Positions 10,306 through 22,361 of a DNA stretch of 64,000 bases are shown piece by piece. Position 1 is the first letter of the stretch. Each line of letters opens with the position of its first letter. The stretch is taken from contig QRDG01000351.1 in the NCBI GenBank assembly GCA_012064385.1, positions 812,928 to 876,927 on the forward strand, in the 5' to 3' direction. The stretch comes from Puccinellia tenuiflora (taxonomy: Eukaryota; Streptophyta; Magnoliopsida; Poales; Poaceae). Both the position numbers and the translations under genes were made by a program. The notes beneath the pieces were generated by a model. It searched no databases, was not told where the DNA came from, and worked only from the letters and a program-made list of their open reading frames with translations.

Positions 10306-13300
10306 TGTAAGCCCCACTTAGCGGTAATAAATATTACGCCAAGTAGAACCACAATTGGATTACATCACATGCACAAGTACGACACAAAAAGATAAATAAA
10401 CATAGTTCGAAATACTTTTATTACATCACAGGGGATCATACATCCCGAATATAGCGGAAGCAATCACTCGTCTGGGTACAGACTACATCAAAGGCCAAAG
10501 GCCAGAAAATAAAAGAGGGGACCCGCCCACGGTGGTCTCAGGCTGCCGCCTAGGATCTCGATCTACTCGTCGTAGTCAGCGTCGAACTCTACGTAGTAGC
10601 CTCCATTTGGATCGTCGAACTCTGCTGTCGCTCCTGCATCGGTGAAAACACGGGCACCGGACACCCGATGGTATGAGTACGGGGGTACTCAGCAAGTCTT
10701 ACGCACAAGAGGAAAAGAAGGTACGATGCACATGCATTGGGGTTGAAAAGGGGCTGTTTGTGGACTTGCAGCAGCAGCACCTAACAACTACAGAAGACAC
10801 GCTACAACTTGCGTCTAATTAGAATAATGGAAGAGAGCGCTTGCGCTACTGGGCTAAACTACTCACCAAGCAATACCCGTCCTGAGACAACTCCATTGTA
10901 TCATATACCCACGAGGAAGAAGTCCGGACACTCACACTTTGATCAAATTTTTAGCAGGTTATTATTTGAATATGGCTATTTACTAGTCAATTTAGCTATT
11001 CATGATATACGGTGATGTCTATGATCTTTTTAGCCAGCACATTACCCAAGTCGTCCATAATCGCGGACTCGGCTTTTCGAAAAGATTTAACCCTGCACGG
11101 GTGCCCAAATGTAAACATACACGTTCGATCAACCACACGCCACAAGGTCAAAAAGGTATCTCAACACGACCTTACCCTTCACTACTACATTGGATTGGGA
11201 GCCACCTATCTGAGACTAATCCACGTGGGGAGCCCGGCCGAAACTCCTTTGCGGGCCCAAACGTTGCGTTGACGGCTTCGAAAGGTAACACTCATACGAT
11301 TGCTCCTCCTTCCACATGCGGTTAACGCTCGTGCCGCAAACCTATATGCGCCCCCCATAGTTGTAACCTCTCATTTTCAACATGCATCGTGCGTATGCTC
11401 CAAATGATAAACACCCGAACTACTTTGTGGCTCCCTAACCAATATAGCAGATCCGGTACTGAGTTGCGGGCGGTTCCATAAGTCTTCCCACGTATGGGTA
11501 GGGCACTCATTCTTGGATAAGCGGAAAAGAACGATTTTTCCTAGGCGACACTAGCAGAACAAATCACCATAGTTGGCCTTCCGTCGGTGCCTTATCATTA
11601 ATATAATAACAGTAATTCCCATATAGCAAATCTTCAATTAATTAAGATATACTAGCTAAACATGTGATAGACCACAACCAACTCCTAAGCATACTAGTAG
11701 ATAGTAACTAGAAAACAAGCATAGGATATAGGCAGGCATATCAGGAATATCTGGACTTCTAACAGGCTATGCAATTCTAGTAGGAATCGTAAGACACAAC
11801 AGAACAGAAGTCCTTAAGCATGCAAGACAGGCATATGCATCACATGAGAAAGTTGGGGAGGGGCTGCTTGCCTGTTGGCTCAGTAGCCTGATACTGGGCT
11901 AGATCCTCGGAGGTGTCGGGGTACTCTGCAACGTCGTCGTCTACGGTAACCCCAAAACATAACAAAAGGAAAATCAATACAAATGCATTCAGACAAGGAT
12001 GATGACATGTTCAAATTAAAAATGCAGCAATTTAAGTGCTAAACATTTTATTTAGCAAGTTAAAATTAGGGTTTAGCAAATAAACAATTAAGGCAATTAG
12101 GGCATTTAATTAATTCAATTAATTGAATTTCCAAAGAACCCGAAAGTTAATTTATTTAATTCATGCATGCAAAAGTAGATTCAAACAGAATACACTTTTA
12201 TCTTTAATTTGATATAAAATTCATAATTTTTGAAGGTGTGGTTCAAAAGTTATGGATTATATAAGTTTTAAACTTTAGCAAAAGAATTATTTATTAAAGC
12301 CGTTTTAATTAACTCTAAAAATCAAACAAAATTTATATTTGAACAGATTACATTTTTCTGATTTCAAAACATATTTTTATTGCAATTTTTGAATTCGAAA
12401 AGGCCAAGAATTAAATATGTGAAAAATTGGACAGAACATATAGTTAGGGACCTAGTTGCAAAGAATTTCAAAAACTGGGGTTTTCTGCAAATTCGTCAGA
12501 TCTGGATCTAGATCTGGGGCTTTTTTCACCGGGGAGATCTGCACACAGATAATGACAGGTGGGTCCATAGGACCCACATGTCAGTCACGGGCAAGCAGGA
12601 AAAAGATTGGGGTTTCTGCGCAGAAGGAGGATCGAACCCGGGGCGCATCGGTGTGTAACAGGTGCAGTGACCAGTCGGGCTAAGGTGTGTTGGTGTCAAG
12701 GACAGGACTGAAACAAAAAGTCGTGTTCTACAGCTGTTAACTGAAACTGAAATTCAGTCACCGGGTGTTCGACAGACGACGGCCGGTGGAGACCACGATC
12801 TCGTGGCGCGGCTGCTGGTGCTCGAGCATCTGGCGTGTGCCGTGTAGGGTGCAGGTGCAGGGGGCGTGCAGAGGAGCATGTGCGCGCATGAGGGCAAGCA
12901 GCAGGAGCAGCACGAGTACAAGCTCGTGCTTGCGTCCATGGCGACGACCTCGGCTAAAAGGGGTGACGGTCGCACGACGGCGACCATCCAGAGCAGGAGG
13001 GGGACAGAGAAGGAGATTGCCCGGCGGCGGAGCTCACCAAGGGAAACATATCGGCGAGGAGGGCGACGAGACGACGAGCTGCAGGCGTCGGGGAGCAGGG
13101 TAGTCGCGCCGGTGGCCGAAGACGAAGGAGACCTTGCACTTGCCCTTCTGGATTCGCGCGCATCGCGTCGCCGTGCTCCAGCTCCAGTTCGCGTCGCAGA
13201 CACGCTGCTACCCCCGGCACGACTTCCATGGTGACGAACTTCTCCGGCCTTTGGTGGTGGCGCTCTCGGGGCAAAGGAGAAACCAGAGAGGGAGAAAGGA

Positions 13301-13904
13301 AGGGCGGTGGCGGTAGGAAGGAGTGGGGAGAGGCGCTAGGGTTTGGTTAGGTGGGAGAGAGGAGCCTGGGGGTGGATTTATTGGCAGGGAGCTGGGGTGG
13401 CGACAGAAGTGGTGTGTGGCGCCATGGCTGCTGGCGACGTCGTGTGAGAGGGGTGCGGGAGAGGAGAGAAAAGGTAAAAGGCCAGCTGGGCTGGGCTGCT
13501 GACGGGCCGGTGCGGGGGTGAGGAAGAGAGGAGGGAGCTGGGCTCGGCCCAGTCTCTGGTTTTTTCCAGTATGCTATTTTCTGTTTCCAGAATTTAGAAG
13601 AGGAGAAAAGAAAAGAGAAAACCAAAAATAAAACTAGGGTTTTGCTTTCCTCAAAATTTATTTTGTTAAAGTGCAAAATCAAATAACATTTTAATTTGTT
13701 TGTCCAAAATAATTTTGGTTTTATTGTTTGGTTTTGCAATTTGTAAAAAGGTGTTGCATGTGATAACACATAAAATAACAATTGTTTTTGTTTGTTTTCT
13801 TTTATTTTTGCAAAACCACAAAAGCACAACAAAGATGATGTCATGATGATGCAATATCTAAAACAATCAAGGAAAAGATTGGGGATTACTTTTGGGATGT
13901 CACA
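10306..13904 (-). repeat. 3' LTR of the Tekay element (left copy)
   Basis: A 3599-bp LTR; the + strand starts TGTAAGCCCC and ends ...GGGATGTCACA. Its counterpart is 18734-22361. The TATA position found in the other LTR is altered here (CAATAAATCC at about 13375-13384). Several GC-rich frames near 12750-13300 are open in both directions, but I do not consider them established genes; the clearest - strand one begins with an ATG near 13228. Confidence 0.92.
12629..12682 (-). other. tRNA-like segment with A- and B-box motifs in the 3' LTR
   Basis: On the - strand a B-box-like GGTTCGATCC (12638-12629) lies 32 bp downstream of an A-box-like TAGCCCGACTGG (12682-12671), tRNA-like spacing. The T-arm stem is poorly paired, so this is not a functional tRNA gene. 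It lies in LTR sense orientation and recurs in the other LTR. Confidence 0.5.
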
Positions 13905-13921
13905 ATTCGCCCCCCTCGAAG
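13905..13921 (-). promoter_or_regulatory. Polypurine tract of the Tekay element
   Basis: On the - strand, CTTCGAGGGGGGCGAAT directly precedes the LTR start TGTGACATCCC. Its purine run and exact position mark the plus-strand priming site. Confidence 0.8.
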
Positions 13922-13940
13922 GAATCGCGCCCCGAGATTC

Positions 13941-15770
13941 CTAAGAAGTGAAAAGGTCGGGATACTCGGATCGAAGGTGATCTTCGCGTTCCCATGTTGC
14001 CTCTTTGTCGGAGTGGTGAGACCATTGCACCTTGAAAAACTTGACGGACTTGTTGCGGGTGCGACGTTCAGCCTCGTCAAGAATACAGACAGGATGCTCA
14101 TGATAGGTGAGGTCTTCTTGAAGATCGATCGTTTCGTGATCAACTGCACGGCCTGGATCTTTGAAGCACTTCTTGAGTTGGGACACGTGAAAGACATCGT
14201 GCACCCTGGATAGCTTTTCCGGAAGTTCCAACCGGTAGGCCAATTCTCCACGTCTGGAAAGAACTGGAAAAGGACCAATGTATCTCGGAGCCAACTTGCC
14301 TTTGATACCAAAACGGTGAGTGCCTCTCAGAGGGGTGACACGAAGGTAAGCGAGATCACCAGGAGCATAGACCATATCTCTGTGCTTGCTGTCATAGTAG
14401 CTTTTCTGACGTGTCTGAGCAATTTTCAAGTTCTCTCGAATGATGCGAACTTTTTCTTCTGCCTCTTGTATGATGTCAGGACCAAAGAGTTGACGTTCTC
14501 CAGTTTCAGACCAGTTGAGAGGAGTCCGGCACTTGCGGCCATAGAGAACTTCAAAGGGGGCCATGCCCAAACTTGCTTGATAGCTGTTGTTGTAAGAGAA
14601 CTCGGCATACGGGAGGCAATCTTCCCATTTCATGCCGAAGGAGATAACACAGGCTCTGAGCATATCCTCAAGGATTTGATTGACTCTTTCCACTTGACCA
14701 CTAGTCTGAGGGTGATAAGCTGTGCTGAACAGGAGTTTTGTGCCCATTGCTTCCTGAAAGCTTTTCCAGAACCTTGAGGTGAAAAGACTTCCACGATCTG
14801 AACTGATTTCCAGCGGAACACCGTGAAGAGGAACGATCTTTGTGGCGTAAAGCAATGCCAACTGGACTGCTGAGATCGATTCCTTGACCGGGAAGAAGTG
14901 AGCGACCTTTGAGAGACGGTCGATGACAACGAAGATTGCATCATTGCCTTTCTTGGACTTAGGAAAGCCGATGATGAAGTCCATTTCAATTTTGTCCCAT
15001 TTCCACTCAGGAATTTTCAACGGTTGCAACACTCCTGGTGGTCTCTGGTGTTCTGCCTTGACTCTACGACAGACATCACATTCTGAGACATAGAGAGCAA
15101 TTTGCCGCTTCATTCTGGTCCACCAATATACTTGCCTGAGGTCCTGATACATTTTGGTGCTTCCCGGATGGATAGAAAGAGGAGTGTCATGAGCTTCTTT
15201 GAGGATCAACTCTCTTAAGCTTTCGAGTTTGGGAACCACAATGCGTCCTTCAAACCGCACTGTTCCATTGTTGTCAAGAGAGAAGCACTTATACTTTGCC
15301 GTGCCAAGGAGAACATTTTTCTCTATTTTCTTGACAGAAGGATCACGGAGCTGGGCTTCTCGGATTTTGTCCTCGAGAGTGGGAGTGACTGTGAGACTTG
15401 CAAGGTAACCTTGAGGAACAATTTCCAGGTTTAGCTTGCGGAATTCCTCATGGAGTTCAGGTTGACTTTCCTTGATCATGAGGTTGTTGCAATAAGATTT
15501 GTGACTGAGGTCATCGGCCATGACATTAGCCTTGCCTGGGGTGTAGTTGAGATTGAGATCGAAGTCTTTGATGGTCTCGATCCATCTCCTTTGCCTGAGG
15601 TTTAGATCTGGCTGAGTGAAGAGGTATTTGAGACTTTGGTGGTCGATATAGATTTCACAAGTGTTGCCCATGAGATAGTGCCACCATGTTTTGAGAGCAT
15701 GCATGACCGCAGCAAGTTCAAGATCATGGGTATGATAGTTGAGCTCATGAGGACGCAACTGCGAGAAGTG
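13941..15770 (-). pseudogene. RNase H end, integrase and chromodomain of the Tekay element
   Basis: The frame is open for 605 codons. It starts inside RNase H (ELNYHTHDLELAAVMHAL, IYIDHQSLKYL), continues through the integrase zinc finger (H...H...CDVCRR) and the D,D-35-E core (EMDFIIGFP; SSDRGSLF; GQVERVNQILED), and ends in a chromodomain (FFKVQWSHHSDKEATWE). The chromodomain is known in this clade for steering integration to particular chromatin. The segment is intact internally but is separated from RT by a 1-nt frameshift near 15765 and a stop at 15782-15784. The first residue shown by the frame is TTG-encoded, so this is not a natural start. Confidence 0.9.
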
Positions 15771-15781
15771 TATGCGATGAC

Positions 15782-16870
15782 TTATCGATTTTGCATGAGG
15801 ACTCCGCCTAGTCCTTGGAGAGAGGCATCACAGAAGACTTGGAAAGGCTTGGAAGTGTCAGGTGCAACTAGAACAGGAGTTGAAGTGAGCTTTTTCTTTA
15901 TGAGCTGGAAGCTTTCTTCACATGCGGGACTCCAGATGAATTTCTTGTCTTTCTTGAGGAGTTCGGTGAGAGGCTTTGTGATTTTGGAGAAGTTTTCGAT
16001 ATACCGGTGACAGTAGCCAGCCATACCTAGGAGGCTTTTGAGTTGCTTGACCGTTTTGGGAGTAGGCCAGTCGAGAATTGCTTGGACTCTTTCTGGGTTA
16101 ACAGCGGTGCCTTCTCCAGAGATGACATGCCCAAGATAGGTGACTTCAGGAAGCCAGAACTCGCACTTGGAGAACTTGGCATAGAGACGCTGTTCTCGGA
16201 GTATTCCGAGAATAAGGCGCATGTGTTCAGCATGTTCTTCGTCAGATTTGGAGTAGATGAGGATATCGTTGAGATAGACCACCACGAACTTGTCGAGGTA
16301 CTCCATGAAGACAGAGTTCATGAGACGAGAGAAGGTTGCTGGAGCATTAGTGAGACCGAAAGACATGACGGTGTACTCGTAGAGACCGTAGCGAGTGGTG
16401 AAGGCTGTTTTAGGAATATCTTCTTTCCTGATTTTTATTTGGTGATAACCCATTCTTAGGTCCATTTTAGAGAAGACCTTTTCACCGGCAAGTTGATCGA
16501 AGAGATCGTTTATTCGAGGAATAGGATATTTGTTCTTAATTGTGCGGAGGTTGACAGGACGGTAGTCGACGACTAGACGACTAGTTTTATCCTTCTTCTT
16601 CACCAAGATAGTAGGGCATCCCCACAGAGAGGAACTTGGTTGGATATATCCTTTGCTTTCTAGGTCCTCGAGCTGTTTCTTGAGCTCAATCAGTTCAGGG
16701 GGACCGATTTTGTAAGGCCTTTTGGAGATAGGCGCCGTGCCTGGTTCGAGCTCGATGATGAATTCAACAGCTCTGTCGGGTGGCATACCCGGGAGCTCCT
16801 CCGGAAAAACATCAGGAAAGTCACAAACGACTGGAACATTTTGGATTGCTTGGAGAGGATCGACGTTTAG
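15782..16870 (-). pseudogene. Reverse transcriptase and start of RNase H of the Tekay element, catalytic-site change
   Basis: RT blocks are clear: SKGYIQPSSSLWGCP, RLVVDYRPVNLRT, MDLRMGYHQIKI, SFGLTNAPATFSRLMN. The catalytic box reads YLND in this copy where the family has YLDD, so the first of the two metal-binding aspartates is asparagine. The tether continues to FQVFCDASLQGLGGVL, the first RNase H aspartate, and then meets a stop at 15782-15784. An upstream stop near 16880 also separates it from protease. Polymerase activity is therefore not expected from this copy. Confidence 0.9.
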
Positions 16871-16879
16871 AGCAAAGAG

Positions 16880-17448
16880 CTAGACAGAAGGTGGAGAGTT
16901 TGGAGAATAGACTATCTGGCCAGAGGGGTGAGAGAGAGTGACCGTCTTTGTAGCACAGTCGATTTTGGCTTTATTGTCTTTCAACCAATCCATGCCTAGA
17001 ATGACGTCGATTTCTGAGTTTCCAAGAACTATGAGGGAAGCAAGGAACAAGTGACCTCCGATGAGAATTTCATTCCCATTGCTTATTTTGGAAGTTCTCA
17101 TGAGTGCTCGGGGGAATGAACCTTTAACATGGAAGATAAGGAATCTAAGGATAGCTCATGTTTTTACACAAAACTTTTTGATACGAAAGAGTGGGAAGCA
17201 CCAGTATCGAACAAAACTTTAGCATCAACTGAGTTTACTGGGAGTGTACCGAGGACAACTTCTGGAGCTTGCTGAGCTTCATCAGCGTTGAGGTGGTTCA
17301 CCCTTGCTGCACGTCCCTGAGGCCTAGTGTTGGTGTTGAGAGGCCTCTGCGGGGCAGGTGCACGCACCATCGCCTGAGTCGAAGCAGGGCGAGGCTGCGG
17401 TGGTGGAGGCAGAAGGTTCTGCGGGCACTGTGGCGAGATGTGGCCCTC
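16880..17448 (-). pseudogene. Aspartic protease region of the Tekay element
   Basis: The active-site triad appears as LFDTGASHSFVS (about 17180-17215). After a stop at about 17163-17165 the frame reopens with the second conserved block IDVILGMDWL near 16990-17020. A second stop follows ...YSPNSPPSV at 16880. The linker before the active site is Pro/Arg-rich and leads in from the Gag zinc knuckle. Confidence 0.85.
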
Positions 17449-18300
17449 CTAGCCACATTTGTAGCAGGTCGGTGCTAGACGAGAACCCGTCGGCCTTGGC
17501 GGTGCCGCGATGGTCCTGGGAGTAGGGGCGGGCGGGCGTGGAGCAGACCCTGGAGTACCCGGAACGTAGGTGCCATGTGCGAGGGCACTGTTGGGCACCC
17601 ATACTCTGCGCTTCTGAGGTGGTCCGACGTTCTTGCCTGAGGAAGAGCCACCTTCACGAGTGTGCTTGCGAGACTCCTCAAACGCAGCACGTCCATGCTT
17701 GGCCTTGAGTGCGATGTCGACAAACTCCTCAAAGTTCTGCGTCTTGATGAGGTTTAGCGCGTACTTCAGTGCCGGGTTGAAGCCCTTGCGGAAGCGAGCT
17801 TGCTTCTTGGCATCAGTGGACACCTCATCTCCAGCGTAGCGGGAAAGCTTGTTGAAGACCCGACTGTAGCTGAGGACGTCCATGTTGCCCTGAGTGAGGG
17901 AGCAAAACTCCTCCCGCTTGCGCTCCATGAGTCCGTCGGGGACGTGGTGACGTAGGAAGCCGGCCTTGAACTCCGGCCAGGTGGTAGTCGCGCCGGGAGG
18001 TCGCATGGCCTGGCGGTTCTCCCACCACGAGGCCGACTCGCCGCGTAGGAGGAAGGTGACGAAGGGCACGTGGTCGTCAGGAGCCACCCGTGCCGTGAGA
18101 AGGGTCCTCTCCATCTCGCGAAGCCAGTCGTCAGCGTCGAGGGGCTCAGTCGGAGAGGCGAAGATCCTGGGGTTGAGGTTGAGGAAGTCCTTGAGTGAGA
18201 CGCGGCCGTTGCCCTCGTTGCGGTTGTTGTTGTTTTGCATCATCTGGTTTGCCTGCGTCTGCGCCAACTGCGCCACCACTTGCGTCGGCTGCATCAACAT
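17449..18300 (-). pseudogene. gag: gag of the Tekay element, stop inside the zinc knuckle
   Basis: This 283-codon frame contains the Retrotrans_gag region: DADDWLREMERTL, RGESASWWENRQ, WPEFKAGFLRHHVP, MDVLSYSRVFNKLSRY. It ends CYKCG-stop; reading through the TAG gives EGHISPQC, so the stop sits exactly between the second cysteine and the histidine of a CCHC knuckle. Upstream, a stop lies just before the GGNNNRPPPPFSE leader that joins the first ATG, so the natural N-terminus may be lost. Confidence 0.88.
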
Positions 18301-18720
18301 CTCCGAGAAAGGTGGCGGAGGTCGGTTGTTGTTACCCCCTCGTCATTCTGAGGATAACGACAACATTGGTAAGCACCAGATAAAGATGACAAGATTTGCA
18401 GATTAGATAGCAACAGATAAAAAGGATAGACAGGGAAACAAAGACGGATTGACTGAAGCAACATTTCTTTTCACCATAGCATAGGTCCAACCTAAGGTAC
18501 TACGGAAAACCCCGATTATGTGAAAACCTATTTTGAAAATTTGGAAAGGATAGAAAAATTCGTTTCACTTCCTTACCAGAAAAAGAGGGTGGGTGGGTGG
18601 GGAAAGAAATAAAGAGAACAGAGTTCCTACTCTCGCGTATAATTTTCCTGAATAGCTACTAAAATAATTTCTAGACTCAACTACGACCAGTAGAAAAAGG
18701 CTTCTAAAGGCGGTCCATGA

Positions 18721-18731
18721 TCTGATACCAA
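18721..18731 (-). promoter_or_regulatory. Primer-binding site of the Tekay element
   Basis: On the - strand, TTGGTATCAGA follows the 5' LTR end after two bases. It matches the TGGTATCAGA primer site complementary to initiator tRNA-Met. Confidence 0.9.
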
Positions 18732-18733
18732 TT

Positions 18734-21700
18734 TATAAGCCCCACTTAGCGGTAATAAACATTTCGTCAAGTAGAACCACAATTGGATTACATCACATGC
18801 ACAAGTATGACACAAAAAGATAAATAAACATAGTTCGAAATACTTTTATTACATCACAGAGGATCATACGTCCCGAATACAGCGGAAGCAATCACTCGTC
18901 TGGGTACAGACTACAACAAAGGCCAAAGGCCAGAAAATAAAAGAGGGGACCCGCCCACGGTGGTCTCAGGCTGCCGCCTAGGATCTCGATCTATTCGACA
19001 TAGTCAGCGTCGAACTCTACGTAGTAGCCTCCATCTGGATCGTCGAACTCTGCTGTCGCTCCTGCATCGGTGAAAACACGGGCACCGGACACCCGATGGT
19101 ATGAGTACGGGGGTACTCAGCAAGTCTTACGCACAAGAGGAAAAGAAGGTACGATGCACATGCATTGGGGTTGAAAAGGGGCTGTTTGTGGACTTGCAGC
19201 AGCAGCACCTAACAACTACAGAAGACACGCTACAACTTGCATCGAATTAGCATAAGGGAAGAGAGCGCTTGCGCTACTGGGCTAAACTACTCACCAAGCA
19301 ATACCCGTCCTGAGACAACTCCATCGTATCATATACCCACGAGAAGAAGTCTGGACACTCACACGTTGATCAAATTTTTAGCAGGTTATTATTTGAATAT
19401 GGCTATTTACTAGTCAATTTAGCTATTCATGATATACGGTGATTTCTATGATCTTTTTAGCCAGCACATTACCCAAGTCGTCCATAACCGCGGACTCGGC
19501 TTTTCGAAAAGATTTAACCCTGCAGGGGTGCCCAAATGCAACCATACACGTTCGATCAACCACACGCCACAAGGGCAAAAAGGTATCTCAACACGACCTT
19601 CCCCTTCACTACTACATTGGATAGGGAGCCACCTATCTGAGACTGATCCACGTGGGGAGCCCGGCCAAAACTCCTTTGCGGGCCCAAATGTTGCGTTGAC
19701 GGATTCGGGAGGTAACACTCATACGATTGCTCCTCCTTCCACATGTGGTTAACGCTCGTGCCGCAAACCTATATGCGCCCCCATAGTTGTAACCTCTCAT
19801 TTTCAACATGCATCGTGCGTATGCTCCAAATGGTAAACACCCGAACTACTTTGTGGCTGCCTAACCAATATAGCAGATCCAGTACTGAGTTGCGGGCGGT
19901 TCCATAAGTCTTCCCACGTGTGGATAGGGCGCTCATTCTTGGATAAGCGGAAAAGAACAATTTTTCCTAGGCGACACTAGCAGAACAAATCACCATAGTT
20001 GGCCTTCCGCCGGTGCCTTATCATTAATATAATAACAGTGATTCCCACATAGCAAATCTTCAATTAATTAAGATATACCAGCTAAACATGTGATAGACCA
20101 CAACCAACTCCTAAGCATGCTAGTAGATAGTAACTGGAAAACATGCATAGGATATAGGCAGGCATATCAGGAATTTTTGGACTTCTAACAGGCTATGCAA
20201 TTCTAGTAGGAATCGTAAGACACAACAGAACGGAAGTCCTAAAGCATGCAACACAGGCATAGGCATCACATGAGAAAGTTGGGGAGGGGCTGCTTGCCTC
20301 TTGGCTCAGTAGCCTGGTACTGGGCTAGATCCTCGGAGGTGTCGGGGTACTCAGCAACGTCGTCGTCTACGGTAACCCCAAAACATAACAAAAGGAAAAA
20401 TCAATACAAATGCATTCAAACAAGGATGATGACACGTTCAAATAAAAAATGCAGCAATTTAAGTGCTAAACATTTTATTAAGCAAGTTAAAATTAGGGTT
20501 TAGCAAATAAACAATTAAGGCAATTAGGGCATTTAATTAATTCAATTAATTGAATTTCCAAAGAACCCGAAAGTTAATTTATTTAATTCATGCATGCAAA
20601 AGTAGATTCAAACAGAATGCACTTTTATCTTTAATTTGATATAAAATTCATAATTTTTGAAGGTGTGGTTCAAAAGTTATGGATTATATAAGTTTTAAAC
20701 TTTAGCAAAAGAATTATTTATTAAATCTGTTTTAATTAACTCTAAAAATCAAACAAAATCTATATTTGAACAGATTACATTTTTCTGATTTCAAAACATA
20801 TTTTTATTGCAATTTTTGAATTAGAAAAGGCCAAGAATTAAATATGTGAAAAACAGGACAAAACATATAGTTAGGGACCTAGTTGCAAAAGAATTTCAAA
20901 AACTGGGGTTTTCTGCAAAATCGTCAGATCTGGATCTGAGATCTAGATCTGGGGCTTTCGTCACCGGGAGATCTGCACACAGACAATGACAGGTGGGTCT
21001 AGGAGACCCACATGTTAGTCACGGGCAAGTAGGAAAAAGATTGCGGTTTCTGCGCCGAAGGGGGATCGAACCCGGGGCGCATCGGTGTGTAACAGGGGCA
21101 GTGACCAGTCGGGTTAAGGTGTGTTGGTGTCAAAGGACAGGACTGAAACAAAAAGTGGTGTTCTACAGCTGTTAACTGAAACTAAAATTTCAGTCACCGG
21201 GTGATCGACAGACGACGGCCGGCGGAGACCACGATCTGGTGGCGCGGTTGCTGGTGCTCGAGCGTGTGGCGTGTGCCGTGCAGGGTGCAGGTGCAGGGGC
21301 GTGCAGGGGAGCATGTGCGTGCACGAGGTCAAGCAGCAGGAGAAGCACAAGCACGAGCTCCTGCTTGCGTCCATGGCGACGGCCTCGGCTAAAAAAGGGT
21401 GACGGTCGCACGACGGCGACCATCCAGAGTAGGAGCGTGACAGAGAAGGAGATTGCCCGGCGGCAGAGCTCACCAAGGGAAACAGATCGGCGAGGAGGAC
21501 GACGAGACAACGAGCTGCAGGCATCGGGGAGCAGGGTAGACGCGCCGGTGGCCGAAGACGAAGGAGACCTTGCACTTGCCATTCTGGATCCAGTTCCCGC
21601 GCGTCGCGTCGCGTCGCCGTGCTCCAGCTCCAGTTCGCGTCGCAGACACGCTGCTACCCCGGCACGACCTCCATGGTGACGAACATCTCCGGCCTTTGGT

Positions 21701-22361
21701 GGTGGCGCTCTCGGGGCAAAGGAGAAACCAGGGAGGGAGAAAGGAAGGGCGGCGGCGGTAGGAAGGAGTGGGGAGAGGCGCTAGGGTTTGGTTAGGTGGG
21801 AGAGAGGAGCCTGGGGGGTGGATTTATAGGCAGGGAGCAGGGGTGGCGTGGAGTGGCGACGGAACTGGCGTTGGGCGCCATGGCTGCTGGCGACGTCACG
21901 TGAGAGGGGTGCAGAAGAGGAGAGAAAAGGTGAAAGGCCAGCTGGGCTGGGCTGCTGACGGGCCGGTGCGGGGGTGAGGAAGAGAGGAAGGAGCTGGGCT
22001 CGGCCCAGTCTCTGGTTTTTTCCAGTTTGCTATTTTTGGTTTCCAGAATTTAGAAGAGGAGAAAAGAAAGAGAAAACCAAAAAATAAAACCAGGGTTTTG
22101 CTTTCCTCAAAATTTATTTTGTTAAAAAGCAAAATCAAACAACATTTTAATTTGTTTGTCCAAATAATTTTGGTTTTATTCTTTGGTTTTGCAATTTAGA
22201 AAAAGGTGTTGCATGTGATAACACATAAAATAACAATTTGTTTTTGTTTGTTTTCTTTTATTTTTGCAAAACCACAAAAGCACAACAAAGATGATGTCAT
22301 GATGATGCAATATCTAAAAAATTCAAGGAAAAGATTTGGGGATTACTTTTGGGATGTCACA
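18734..22361 (-). repeat. 5' LTR of the Tekay element (right copy)
   Basis: A 3628-bp LTR. The + strand begins TATAAGCCCC (TG to TA at the terminus) and ends ...GGGATGTCACA, followed by the GAGAG duplication. A TATA box CCTATAAATC lies on the - strand at 21830-21821, placing the promoter about 530 bp into the LTR and leaving roughly 3 kb of R-U5 leader. The sequence after the TATA box contains AACCCTAGCGCC, an ordinary-looking plant 5' leader. Confidence 0.92.
21063..21119 (-). other. tRNA-like segment in the 5' LTR
   Basis: Second copy of the A-box/B-box-like pair of the left LTR: GGTTCGATCC near 21072-21063 and TAACCCGACTGG near 21116-21105 on the - strand. The A-box differs by one base from the left copy. 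Its location downstream of the LTR TATA box puts it in the R-U5 leader. Confidence 0.5.

Larger units (their letters stand above)
10306..22361 (-). mobile_element. Tekay/Del-type chromovirus (Ty3/gypsy), complete, nested in the Tat element
   Basis: The 12,056-bp element is flanked by a perfect 5-bp duplication GAGAG (10301-10305 and 22362-22366). Its LTRs are about 3.6 kb, one end TG...CA and the other TA...CA by one mutation. The primer-binding site (TTGGTATCAGA, - strand at 18731-18721) matches initiator tRNA-Met, and the polypurine tract abuts the left LTR. The order on - is gag, protease, RT, RNase H, integrase and a C-terminal chromodomain. Integrase-plus-chromodomain with very long LTRs fits the Tekay/Del clade. 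The two LTRs differ by many substitutions and small indels, so insertion is not recent. Confidence 0.93.

Noticed and set aside
12629..12682. A true tRNA gene
   Set aside because: A and B boxes are present but the T-arm does not pair properly and there is no clear acceptor stem; kept only as a tRNA-like segment.
12765..13274. GC-rich frames inside the Tekay LTRs
   Set aside because: Open in several frames, not kept identically in both LTRs; probably leader sequence. At most a short upstream ORF.
10306..22361. Two independent solo LTRs rather than one Tekay element
   Set aside because: The identical GAGAG at the outer edges, together with PBS and PPT at the inner edges, shows a single complete insertion.
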